The notes under the pieces are model-generated. The model made no database searches, was not told the DNA's origin, and saw only the letters and a list, made by a program, of their open reading frames with translations. Positions 36,447-46,255 of a DNA stretch of 64,000 nucleotides are shown here, piece after piece. Source of the stretch: Crocodylus rhombifer (lineage: Eukaryota > Chordata > Crocodylia > Crocodylidae); NCBI GenBank assembly GCA_038503035.1, contig JAVSML010019003.1, forward strand, positions 85,245 to 149,244, given 5' to 3'. The position numbers were made by a program, and so were the translations under genes. Position 1 is the first letter of the stretch; every line of letters begins with the position of its first letter.

Positions 36447-37028
36447 AGAACTACAAAACATGAAGACACACCTTTCAAAATCATTTCTGGGACTAAAAAG
36501 TGGGGGTACAGCCTGCCTTGGGGGTATTATACAACCATCACAGAATTACTGGATCTTATAAACAATACAATTACCACTAATCCTACTTCACCCAAACTAG
36601 TTATGCACTATGACCGAGCATTCAGGAAAGTGAGACTTAAATCCAAAGATAACTCCTATGGTTTTTATACGCATGGTGAGCTAGCCTATATTTTGGGAAT
36701 GTTACCCAGAGTCTCTGCTAAAAAAACACCCTTCCCTGTTGATATTACTGGTGGGTTCAACTCGCTGTATGTCTACACGGACGTTGTGGAACATCAGCTT
36801 GTTGGGGAGTTTTCGGTATCTTTGCTACGCTGCGTCCCTATCTGTGGCAGCAACAATGAGTTTGTGACCATCACATATGACAACCTGCCTTATGTCCCCA
36901 TCAGCCAGCACCACATCAACACAATCAGCATTGAAATAAAGATGGATCAGAACAAACACGTCTCATTTTGCTTTGGCAAGGTGATCATTAAGCTTCACCT
37001 ATGTCCCTGGAAGACTTTGAGATTTTAA
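36447..37028 (+). pseudogene. Minor capsid/penton-like protein (PX), 5' end lost
   Basis: Probable single-jelly-roll vertex protein of the virion. The frame is open from 36447 to 37028 (about 193 codons). It contains a YYTTITELLDLIN-type block, HYDRAFRKVRLK at the 36603 ATG, and the signature LYVYTDVVEHQLVGE with LLRCVP near the middle, ending in GKVIIKLHL. These motifs recur in the Polinton minor capsid family. No ATG exists in this frame before 36603; an ATG at 36460 is in a different frame, so the normal start seems lost to a frameshift. It lies between integrase and a small basic protein, the usual position. Assignment to the minor rather than another structural protein is from recall of the family. 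Confidence 0.65.
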
Positions 37029-37064
37029 AATAAGTAAAAGCATGATGGTGATGGTAAAAAAACT

Positions 37065-37430
37065 ATGGGGACCCTAATTTGTACAGAAATTACTAAAGCC
37101 CAGGCTGGGTATGGTCTTCCCGGATATCAGGGGTTGCCCATGATGTACAGGGCTGGTGTGGGAGGCATATTTTGCAGCCTCTTTAGAAAAGCCGTTCTGC
37201 TTTTGAGACGGGGTCTGGAGATTATTAAGCCCCACACTAAAAACACAGCACAAAACATAGCCAAAGATGTGATTGATCATGTCTCCCGAGCTGTCCTAGC
37301 TAAGGTGGTCAAGCCAGCAAAGCAGGAGGGGTCGGGTCTCATGTATATTCAAAGAAAGAGCCTTAAAAGAGAGACACAACAGACTCTGGATGTGCAGGAC
37401 CTCCTCAACCCCTTAAAAAGAAGAGGGTAA
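37065..37430 (+). CDS. Small basic virion-type protein, 121 aa, intact
   Basis: A complete ORF with ATG start. The N-terminal half is Gly-rich (about residues 13-35). A hydrophobic/amphipathic stretch follows (FCSLFRKAVLLLRRGLEII, about 36-55), then a long Lys/Arg-rich C-terminal part ending PLKRRG. Proteins like this, between the two capsid genes in Polintons and adintoviruses, are thought to be core or membrane-acting virion proteins resembling adenovirus pVI or pX; this is inference from position and composition. It is one of only two ORFs in the element without a visible break. Being short, it could be intact by chance. Confidence 0.55.
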   Translation: MGTLICTEITKAQAGYGLPGYQGLPMMYRAGVGGIFCSLFRKAVLLLRRGLEIIKPHTKNTAQNIAKDVIDHVSRAVLAKVVKPAKQEGSGLMYIQRKSLKRETQQTLDVQDLLNPLKRRG

Positions 37431-37524
37431 GTCAATGGGGCAGCAAGACATGAAAAACCAAGAAGCAGCCTGAGAGAAAGAAGGGGCGCTCTCCTGGAGG
37501 AAACAGAAATATATTTTAATCGCT

Positions 37525-38822
37525 ATGGCCTTTGTTCACTGTGGGTCTGAAGAACGCGCCAAATCTGAACTGGATATATTTCAAATAGCCCCTATGCAAA
37601 CCTGCATTGAGAAAAGCCTGTATGTTGAGATCCCCCCCACTCTCGGCTATTACCGAGTCCAGCTCCCTTGACTTTTTTATAGCTGGGAATGGCAAAGATT
37701 ACATGGATTTGAACAAAATGCTGATGTACCTTTGTTGCAAGATTGTAAAAGGCGATGGAACTGATCTTGATGCCAGGGCAGTGGTGGGTTTGGTGAATTA
37801 CTCACTAGCCTCTGTCTTCAGTCAGAGATGTCACTCTGGGAGACCGTCTGATAAATCAGAGCAACAACTGTTACCCCTACTGAGCTTTCATCAGATCGGT
37901 TCTCAACTACAGCGATGACACCCTCACCACACAATTTTCTGCCGGCTTGTTTTACAAAGATACTCCCAGCCATCATGAAATGGTTGCGTGGGATGGCGAT
38001 TAATCAGGGGTTTCATAGACGGGCAAACCTGACAGGCCAGAGCAAAAAGATAGAGCTGCTTGGTCATCTCCATAGCAATTTGTTTTTTCAAGAAAAACTG
38101 TTGCTGAATGGTATGGATGTGAAAATTAAGCTGACACGCAGCAAAGTTGCCTTCTGCTTGATGGGTACCACAGCGGCTGGCCCCTGTAAACTAAAAATCA
38201 CATCTGCCTCACTTTTTGTGAGAAAAGTGAAGGTAGCACCGGGTGTCCAACTGGGCCACACGGAGCCCTTGCTTATGGCCAATGCTAAATACCCTATAGA
38301 TTGCGTAGGCATGAAAGTGTTTAGCATTCCTGCTGGCAGCTGCGTCAGCAACCAGGAGAATCTGTTTCTGGGGCAGTTGCCCAAACTCATTGTCATCAGG
38401 TTCGTGGATAACAATGCCTTTAGCGGGAATTATGCTAAGAACCCCTTTAACTTTAAACATTACAATATTAATTTTCTGGCCCTCTATGTCAATAGAGAAC
38501 AAACCCCGACAAAGCCCCTACAACCAGACTTTGAGAATGGTAACTGCATGAGAGAATACATGCAGCTGGTAAACATACGAAAGACCGGGCCCTGATAATC
38601 AACTGTGAGGAGTTTGCTCTGGGGTATACCTTGTTTGCCTTTGACCTGTCTCCTGACCAGGAGTGTGCTGATCATTATTCGCTGATTAAAACCAGGAACC
38701 TGAGAGCAGAAATACGCTTTGCTGCGGCTTTGCCCACCATGGTTAACATGATTGTGTACAGGGTCTTTGACAATGTCATAGAAATAAATCAGAGGAGAAA
38801 TGTCCTGTTTGACTATACGTGA
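37525..38822 (+). pseudogene. Polinton major capsid-like protein (F54H12.2-like), frameshifted
   Basis: Probable double-jelly-roll major capsid (hexon) protein, about 430 codons, in the family often annotated as uncharacterized protein F54H12.2-like. The start ATG 37525 gives MAFVHCGSEE. The reading then moves between frames: about 37525-37660 in one frame, 37660-37830 in a second (DYMDLNKMLMYL, GDGTDLDA), 37830-38010 in a third, 38010-38592 back in the first (LHSNLFFQEKLLLNGMD, ASLFVRKVKVAP, NAFSGNYAKNPFNFKHYN), and 38589-38822 in another (FAFDLSPDQ, VIEINQRRNVLFDY). At least four shifts, plus internal stops. Length and block order match the family, so no large deletion is evident. Non-functional. 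Confidence 0.82.
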
Positions 38823-38825
38823 AGA

Positions 38826-39374
38826 TGGACACCTAACAGCTCGTCAGGGTTTTATCCTCAGACCCTTACACCAAAGAAACTTAGATGTTTTCCCCTGTGA
38901 CTGGCTTCCTAAGACTTGACTGTCTAAAAGGCCACTGAGCTTGGTGGTCAACACGCACCGGCATAATCAACCTGGAGAACGCTGGTTGGCTGTTTACTTG
39001 AAGGAGCGGAACCACGGAGAATTTTTCGACTCGTACAGTCACCCCACAAACAGCTCTTCCCTCAAAGCATTATGTTGTTTTTAAACACGAATGCTACCGA
39101 CACTGTTTTTCAGATGAAATAGTTACAAGACCACCAGTCTGTTGCCTGCGGATACCATTGTGTGTTTTTCCTACACCACCATAGCAAGGGGTTATTGTTT
39201 GAACAGATTTTAAAATTGTATTATTTGGACAATTTAGCACAAAATGATAGGGCGCTGATGCATTTTGTAAAAAGTAAATATAAAAATTTCCATGTGGCCA
39301 GGCCTGCTCAAAACATGCTTCGATATGCCCAGACATGTATTTCTTCCAATGACTTTCATGAATTCTTTGTCTAA
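38826..39374 (+). pseudogene. Adenain-like cysteine protease (PRO), broken
   Basis: Maturation protease of the virion, C5-type (adenovirus protease) fold. Pieces: the N-terminal LTARQGFILRP part (38832-38915), then HNQPGERWLAVYL and GEFFDSYS (38941-39050), then a shift and DHQSVACGYHCVFFLHHHS with the catalytic-Cys motif ACGYHC (about 39125-39190), through to the stop at 39374. Where the family has a catalytic His before the Trp (HW), this copy has Arg at 38980-38982, a missing key residue. Stops and a frameshift separate the pieces. It follows the major capsid gene by a few bases and is the last rightward gene. Confidence 0.8.
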
Positions 39375-39497
39375 ATAAAACACTCAGCTGATGTTGTGTA
39401 AATAAAGTTGTTGTTATTTAAATGTGAGTGTGTACGTGTTTACAGTCAAAAAATCCTCTGTAGACAAAAACTTTATAGCAATATAGAATAGTTTATT
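39374..39497. terminator. Convergent poly(A) signals between the two Polinton gene arms
   Basis: AATAAA on the + strand at 39374-39379 and 39401-39406, directly after the protease stop. TTTATT at 39492-39497 gives AATAAA on the minus strand, just beyond the end of the last leftward gene at 39549. Rightward and leftward transcripts would end back to back in about 120 bp. Confidence 0.6.
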
Positions 39498-39548
39498 TCA
39501 AAGCGTAAAAATTTACATAGAGAGCCAATGGCTTTTAGAGACAGATTT

Positions 39549-40192
39549 TCACTTAGACGACGTTGTTGGCGTTTCTTGGTCTGAGTCAGATACTTTCAGG
39601 CATTCCCGATGATCATGATTCATGACGTTGCCCATAATAGAAGATGGTACGTTCAGCTCGGCCATGGCTTTCATAAAGATGTCCCAGCCTTTATGAGGAT
39701 GTTTAGTAGTCCTGGAGTGAGTCTGAAGGGTTCTCCAGACCAAGTCAAGCATGTTAGACCCCTTGATGAGCATCCGTTTGTAGACAAAACCACCTTGATC
39801 ATCCCAAGAAGAAATATCCTTGTGCTGGCTCAGCTTAGTGAGCAGTACCTTAGCATTTTCCTGTACCGGACATGCACGTTATCCAATACTTCCTGAATGA
39901 CTGTCGGGTTTTGTGGGCGGTTTCTAGGGGGGTCTGTTCCAGCAGAAATAGGGTTAATTTCCCTCTGTCCAGATCACTCTGTTTTATGTAGGTCAGGTAT
40001 TTCTGAAGCACTGGGTGCATACAGTTTAGCCTTATCATATTCTGCTAAACCTGATCTTTGGAGAATATCCCTCGTTTCAACATCCAATAAGTAGGTTGCC
40101 TCTGTTCTGATATTTTCCTGAGGCGGTGGGGGAGCCCTTAATTGTTCCAGCTTGTGTTTGGGCACCAGGTACATTTTTTCTGCGTGCTCCAT
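39549..40192 (-). pseudogene. Conserved Polinton accessory protein (MEHAEKM-type), frameshifted
   Basis: Starts ATG at 40192 with EHAEKMYLVP, followed by a Pro patch and a charged, probably coiled region (LLDVETRDILQRSGL). One shift near 40010 leads to LQKYLTYIKQSDLDRGK. After further shifts, a C-terminal block GSNMLDLVWRTL..HKGWDIFMKAMAELNVPSS (given in parts) runs to the stop at 39549. This combination is a recurring Polinton protein of unknown function encoded near the ATPase. Its ATG overlaps the stop of the upstream small gene (TGATG at 40194-40190). It is the last gene of the leftward arm. Confidence 0.65.
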
Positions 40193-40520
40193 CACCAGCT
40201 AGCCAAAAGCCCCGTAATCAGAGGAAGAGCAAAACTTAGCAGAGATCCAATAAATCCCCCAGACTGTTTCACCAGCTGTTTCTTTTTTTTAAGAGGTAAT
40301 CTTCTGTTACTTAGGTTTTTTATGATCCAGTGTCTCTTTTTCAGCACACGAATTTGATACAGTGTCAAAGGGATGTTTCCTTTTAAGGTGTTCAGAGCAA
40401 TTTCTGAAATGGCCGCTACTAAATCAGTAGAGGCTGAGCAGAGTATAGCTTTTCCTGCTGTGGGGTGGATTGAAGAAGCAGTTTTAAGAGAGCCAAATTT
40501 CTTTTTACACAGCTAGACAT
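40192..40520 (-). pseudogene. Small conserved Polinton protein (ALNTLKGNIPLT-type), frameshifted
   Basis: Starts ATG at 40520 (MSSCVKRNLALLKLL). After a shift near 40450 it continues SEIALNTLKGNIPLTLYQ and a Lys/Arg-rich segment, then a hydrophobic C-terminus (GGFIGSLLSFALPLITGLL) and stop at 40192. A protein of about 100 residues with the pattern (A/E)LN(T/V)LKGN(I/V)PLT is common in animal Polintons; its role is unknown. The hydrophobic tail suggests membrane or virion association. It sits between the ATPase and the MEHAEKM-type gene. Confidence 0.6.
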
Positions 40521-40559
40521 GTTCCCCTTCCACCATCTCGAGAAGAGGCTGCTGCTACA

Positions 40560-41010
40560 TCATCTCTTTTTATTCCCACCCGCTGTTTTTTTATAAGTAT
40601 AAGTATAAGCAGCCAGTTGGTCGGGAGGAAAAATTCCTGTTCTTAATCTAAAAGCATCCGGAGTAGAAGCATTTAAATCAACCACCAGATACCCGTAAGG
40701 TGTTTTAGTGGCTGCTGTCACAGGCACAGTCCATCAAATAATCTACTACAACCATATTTTTTTTATTAGGAGGAAACAAATAGTCGTTGTTGAGACTGTC
40801 TGGTAGACCTTCCACAAACTTGATAAAAGGATATTTACAAAGCAGTTCTTTATACAAAGGTTGCCAACAGCTATAGCACCACATGATATTCTCAGGCATA
40901 ACAGACAATATTTTATCAGCATGATCCAAAAGGTTTATAAAGTAACTTTTACCACAGTTGCTTGGGCCTGCCAAAATCACAGAAAAGGGGTGCTTCCAAT
41001 GCATATCCAT
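40560..41010 (-). pseudogene. A32-like packaging ATPase with an internal deletion
   Basis: FtsK/HerA-type ATPase thought to pump DNA into capsids. Starts ATG at 41010, two bases past the polymerase stop. Walker A is GPSNCGKS (about residues 15-22) and Walker B is VVVDYLMD (about residues 86-93). Soon after Walker B the frame meets a stop (40705); in another frame the typical C-terminal block TPYGYLVVDLNAST..FRLRTGIFPP follows almost at once, down to a stop at 40560. The segment normally lying between these blocks, with the sensor residues, is missing. The total is about 150 codons, while such ATPases usually have 220-260. Non-functional. Confidence 0.85.
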
Positions 41011-41012
41011 CT

Positions 41013-44000
41013 TTAAAAACCAAAGGGGAGGCTGTTAAAGTTTTCTGTGAGGGCCCTTTTGTCATAAACAACTTTCTGCGTTTTTCTCAAGGCTTTGGTT
41101 TCTATTGTCTACTTGCTTGTTCCTGACAATAGAGCACTGTTGCATCACAATTGTTTTAGGGGTGTCCATAGCAGGGTTTGCCCCATAATGGAGAACAAGA
41201 TCTCTCAAGGTTTCCAAGTTGACTTTTTCACTGTTGGCCACATTCAGGGTAATCTCTTTGACCTTCAAGCAAACTTTTCCCCTGGACAACTTGTACCCGT
41301 AGGTTTTCGGACCGGCCGACACAAACTCTGTGATGTGTTCATCTGGTGGGATTTCGCTGGTGAGCTCACCTAAATAATCACTTAGCGGGAGGTTCCAAAC
41401 TCCCTCGCGGCTCACAAATATCACAGAATCTGTGTCATGATACAGACACCGGTCTTGCAAGCTGTCTAACAGCTCGTACAACTCTAAGCGTGCATAAGCA
41501 GTGGTAAAACGAGCTATAAAGATGTTTTTGTTACCAGAGAAAGCGTAACGCTCTTTGGCATGTTTCCAAGACACGGAGGCTGCCTCATCATCAATAAAGT
41601 CACAAGATGAAATTTCATTGGCAGGAGAAAAGAGGTAGCCAAAGAGTTCTTTGGGGTCTCTAACGACGCTTGGGCAAGTCAGTTCTCTGACCGAATTTAC
41701 CCCACGGAGAATTTAGAATTAATTTTGCTATTTGGCGCTTTGCAGGGTTGGGTTTGATATGGTCTGGGCATAAAGTTACTCCTTCTTTTTCCAAGAAATT
41801 GGCCACATATCTCTCTTGTTTTTCTTGGTCAATACACCAAGTGGGGTAGCCCGAGGCTTTCTGCTTCTGTTGGAGGTGCATTTTTATGTAGTGTGAAAAA
41901 AAGGTGCTAGACTTTTCAGCAAAATGCCAGACTTCATAGAATTGAGCTACTTTGTACCCCTTGGCGATAGCTTTATTCAATTCTGGTGTGCATCATGTAC
42001 CCAGGAGGCCCTGTCTTCATCAGTGTGGTTGCACTCTGGCTGTCTTGTTTCCGTGCAGAGGCGGCACAGCATGAACATTAGTTTCCCGTTCACCCTGGTG
42101 GGTAGCACAGGAAAAAAAGGTTTTGCGGTGGGTACAGTTTCACCCTGGCTATTCCAAAATAGCTCGACAGGGGTTGGAAATTGTCATGAATGATTCCAGG
42201 ATGTCTGGCTGGGTATTCCTTCATTTTGTTTATAAAGGGGTAAAGACTGGTAAAATCTCAATAGTGTATTTGTTCTCTGGGTTTAGTTTGGTAATATAGA
42301 CAGATGGCATTAGTTCTCCCCCCAAAAAGAGCATCCCTAGGCACCAGTGGAGAAGGCAGCAGGCTCCTGTTTAAAAAATCTGCCAGCTCCCCATCTGTTT
42401 CTAACTGAGCCCTCCACTCATGCTCCCAAATGGTAAACCCCTCTCTCTTGAGATAATTGGTCTTGTGCAATGCCTGATAATTCAGAAACCCGAAGGTGGT
42501 CCCTGTCAATGGGCTCTGGTCTTTCTCGTTGTACCAAGTGACATAACCGTGGAAAAAGAATCCGTTAAATTCAAAAGCTGTAGGTTCCCCATCAATGTTG
42601 GCATAGCCGTCTAAAAAATAGAGGCCTACCTGAAATTCCCCACCCTGTAAAGCATGTTGAATTTGAATATTTTATTTCTCCGAAATGTACATTAGCCAAT
42701 GACTAGATGGGGTTGAAAACCTCTTTTTCCGTCTGTGACAGTTGTCCGGGGAGAGAAGTGCTATGGTCTGCGGTTCCAGAAACATAAACCTGTACATGGC
42801 CACACAGATGGAGGCCAGAGTGATGTATTGGAAAGGATCTATGCAGCATACTACACTTTGGAGTTCACCATCTACTTTCACTCGGTCTACCCGTTGTGTC
42901 ATGTTCATAATCTCATCCCAGCAGGTCTCTTTCAAAATTTTTACGTCCTGCTGGCAATAATAGGCCATCTCCTTTTGTATGTCAAAGGTCTTATCGTGGT
43001 TATTCTGACACCATTCTAAAAACTGTCTTTCTCACCAGCCATCATATTTTCAACACTGTAATACTCCATCTTTGGGAGAGGCCCCACATAATTTTGGTTT
43101 TCTGCTGTGTTAAAAAAAGGTGGGAAATAACTTTTGCATCCTTCAAACCCCGTCACCTGTGGAAGCCTGCTAAGTTTCATTGGCAAAAAGTTTAAAGAAT
43201 CTATAAAACTGATGCCTAGCCTGGTCACTTCAATACACATGAGTTTATCGCCCTGAGTGATTAGCTTCACGCCCATTTTTTCCTTCAATAACTGGCTGAC
43301 AACAAAGTAACCATCATAGCCTTTGGCGATGTGAACTATGAAGGTGTAGTCCTTGAACTTTTTATCCATAAAGACCTTAATAAAATCAGACAGGCGCTCT
43401 TCGCCCTTAAACTCCCAAGTGCTTTCTGGCTTTTTGGGCTTAGCTTTACAAGTCTTTTGGGGGTTTTCCCTGAAGCTTTCTGCGGTTTGTTTCCCCTGTC
43501 TTTAGCTCCATTGCAAAAATGTAGTTGGGCACGTGCACCCCATCTCCTGCACACATTCAAAAGCATAAAAAATGTACCCCTCGCCTTCTTCAGGCTCTTT
43601 AATCTGACGCATAAAGCACTAGTGTTTGTTTACATCTGTGATTTTCTCATAACACTGTTTGCATTGCCACCCCTTGCACTCGTGCTTTTTGTCCACGTAA
43701 GATTTACACTCATCGCACAGAGTTTTAGTCAGACGTTCAATCTGTTTTTCAGAGGCCAGGGCCACGTGCCTTTCTAAACACTCTTTGGAATGACAGAACA
43801 GCTTACAATTAGGGCACCTCTGTGTCCTGCCCATGTTTTCAGAGCAGTTTGGGCTCAGGCAAAGACAACATCAGAACCTGCATGTGTGGCTATGGTTGTA
43901 CAACGTCTGACAAAGATCACAATAACTTCTCATGCCAAACACCTTTTTCACATCCAAAATACCATAATAATGTTCACCATGTAGCAGAAAAAACAGGTGT

Positions 44001-45108
44001 CAGGGTATCTGGGTGCGTCCTGTGATTTAAATAAATTCCACCCAGGTTTTTCCTTATGCATCACTATGTGAATGTTAACCTGTTCAAGGTCTTCAAACAA
44101 AGGTACTTGATGGAGCATAACCTTTTGACATATAGACATACCTAATTTCCTATGCAGTTCTTTGGCACCATCTAGCAGCTCAACATCTCTGGCCCCTCTA
44201 TGTTTAGTAACAGCCAACAGACTGCCTGCAAACACAGGTTAGTATCATAGGTATTCAAGTCAATTAAATATTTCCTCTTTTTAGTAATGATCTGGAAATA
44301 GGAGATAGAGCTTATAACTCTATGGCTTCTACCTCCCCGGCCTTTCACAACGACCACAACCAGCCAAAATGTCAAATCGAGCAATATTTCTCTCTGGCTT
44401 TGTAACAGGTTACTGAACCACTCTGAAAACAGCTCTGGGGTCGAATTGTTTAAATTAATAGCTCGTGAGTATAAACAGTTTGCCGTGCTATCTGCCTGAA
44501 TAGGTAACTGCACATAGTTATTGCCTGTGAATCTGTTGGAGTTCTGCTACAATTTCTTCCACCCCTTGGGTTATGGCTTCGTATGCCATGTGTAATGGCA
44601 CACACTCCAAATTCACAAAATGGAACTCCTCAGTGTACCTTGTGCCAGCAAATCTGGCTACAAACCACTCTTGCCTTCTCACCTGCACCATATGTACATC
44701 TGGTAAAACATCCTCTGATGACTCAGGAGACCAGGAGGCGCTTGAGGGATCCTCTAAACTGTCTACTACACCAGATTTGTTATCCCAACCCTCTGACCCC
44801 TCAGGTCTTGGTGGTGGGGGTGGTCTGGGAACATTTGAGGGACCCTCTAACGTTCTTCTTAAATCATAGTCACCATCTTCCCCTTCTGGCTCTGTGGATC
44901 CTGGTGAAAGGTCAGGTCTGGGAGGCTGGGGTACATTTGAGGGACCCTCTAAAGGGCTTCCTAAACCATATTCTCCACCCCCTCTCTCTGGCTCCAGGGG
45001 TTCTGGTGAAGGGTCAGGACTGGAAGGAGGAGATGTGTAATGGCACTTTGAGGGATCCCTAGGGGTTCTCTTTTTTTTTTTCCTCAACCAGTATTTAGCC
45101 TTCCCCAT
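41013..45108 (-). pseudogene. Protein-primed family-B DNA polymerase (PolB), many frameshifts
   Basis: Replicative polymerase of the element, about 1,360 codons in total. From the ATG at 45108: a basic start (RKKKKR), a Pro/Ser/Glu-rich repeat region (45060-44720), the N-terminal PolB domain (44690-44170), a Cys-rich zinc-binding-like segment (43834-43619: CPNC, CDEC, CKQC), exonuclease Exo I (about 43575-43550, FYAFE, Ala at 43562-43564 where Asp is usual), Exo II region (43369-43016, KGYDGYFVVSQLL and DSLNFLPMKL), Exo III (about 42965-42930, YCQQDVKILKE), motif A DFTSLYP (42257-42237), motif B KLILNSPWGKF (about 41735-41690) and motif C YHDTDSV (about 41441-41421). The polymerase motifs survive, but the frame changes many times and stops intervene. 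It ends at 41013 next to the ATPase start. Confidence 0.93.
44744..45062 (-). repeat. In-frame Pro-rich repeats in the PolB N-terminus
   Basis: The GAGGGA(C/T)CC(T)CT motif recurs at 44744, 44837, 44939 and 45050, spaced 93, 102 and 111 bp (all multiples of 3). On the minus strand most units encode LEGPSNVP or LEDPSS followed by Pro and acidic residues. The rest of each unit is less conserved. Confidence 0.8.
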
Positions 45109-45128
45109 GCTCCTCTTTAACCAGGCCC

Positions 45129-45772
45129 TTACTTTTTGCCCTGCAAGCCACCTGCTGGTTTGCCACCCATTCTTACCCCCATGTTTACCATGACTCCCCT
45201 CTTATGATACAGACCACACCTGCTGTCTGAGTTACACAGACTACCTCCTGTCTGAGGAAAATTTACCCTTTTGCTCTGGTAGTAATCATGATCTTTCAAG
45301 GCACTCTGCACACTATTTCTGAGCTGTATACATCTGCCAGTATCACCCCAAACCCCTCTCTGTTTTTCACAATAATCATGATCTTTCAAAGTGCTCTGCA
45401 CACTCTTTCTGAGATGTATATGCCTACCAGTACCACCCCAAATCCCCCTCTTTTTTTCACACTAATCATGAACTTTCAAAAATGGAGAAGGACTCTCCTC
45501 TTTCTCTAAATTGTGTGAGTAATCAGTCCTGGGTTTCTTATTCAAGGGATCCAGATCACCTGTTTTGGGGTAGGGATCCTTGTCTTTTTACATATGGTTT
45601 TCTCAGAGTTATATGGCTTGTTTTCCTCTGAGGAATCACACCCTTCTATTCTGTCCCGGTGGTCTTCTGATCCTTGGGTATTATGATCTGCAGGCTGAGC
45701 ATTTCTGGGGTTTTTGCTTGTGCTTTTAGAGGCCTCTGCCCAGACCCCCGCTCTTCTTCGGGAGTGGTGCAT
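45129..45772 (-). pseudogene. Hydrophilic repeat-containing ORF, broken, no known family
   Basis: From an ATG at 45772 (MHHSRRRAGVW) the frame is rich in Ser, Asn, Lys and Glu. It shifts near 45580, meets a TAG near 45465, then continues through 30-residue repeats (QSTLKDHDYCEK, QSALKDHDYYQS) to a stop at 45129. I recognise no domain. It could be a separate gene between the two-exon gene and PolB, or a lost N-terminal extension of PolB, because it has the same direction and ends 21 bp before the PolB ATG. Confidence 0.4.
45284..45483 (-). repeat. 90-bp tandem repeat, two copies plus a partial third
   Basis: AATCATGATCTTTCAA occurs at 45284 and 45374 and as AATCATGAACTTTCAA at 45464, so the period is exactly 90 bp (30 codons). 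Within the units, GCACTCTGCACAC and TGAGNTGTATA blocks also repeat in register. Confidence 0.9.
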
Positions 45773-45790
45773 GTGATCACTTAGGAACAA

Positions 45791-46255
45791 TAAAATTTAC
45801 ATCTCAGCATTGAGAATTCACTTTCCTCACACACTACAAATTTAAAATTTGCTTAACCCCCTACACACTGCTTCTCCTCCCACAAGAAACACAAAGTTTC
45901 AGAAGCTGATTTCAGAAAAATTACCTTTTACTACTGGATAAAAACATGACTGTATGTGCTTTTTCTACTTCTCTGTTTTAGAAGAAGAGGTTCTGTTTGA
46001 AAACAAACAGCTGTTATAACTTAGTGTGATTATAGTAACATAGCCACAAATAACCTACCATTTTAAAATAATTTTTACCTTGCTGTGGTAAAATTGCATA
46101 GAGCTTCTCCACCTGATAAGCTCTCTGTAATATAAATGAAATGATACAATAAGTAAGTCCTCTGTACTAAAAAATTAAATAATAGATTAAGGAAAATAGC
46201 GTATGTATAAAGTAAAATATAACTGTATTAAAATAGTCACCACTAAAAGACAGTT
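45791..46255. other. AT-rich non-coding part of the Polinton
   Basis: No ORF or recognised motif. It lies between the repeat-rich ORF and the tandem 3'-region repeats. Confidence 0.5.

Noticed and set aside
43331..43777. 148-codon ORF on the + strand with hydrophobic segments
   Set aside because: It is antisense to the PolB exonuclease region, whose conserved motifs are on the minus strand.
44573..45062. Two + strand ORFs across the Pro-rich repeats
   Set aside because: Antisense shadows of the repeat region of PolB; the 3-bp-multiple periods keep several frames open.
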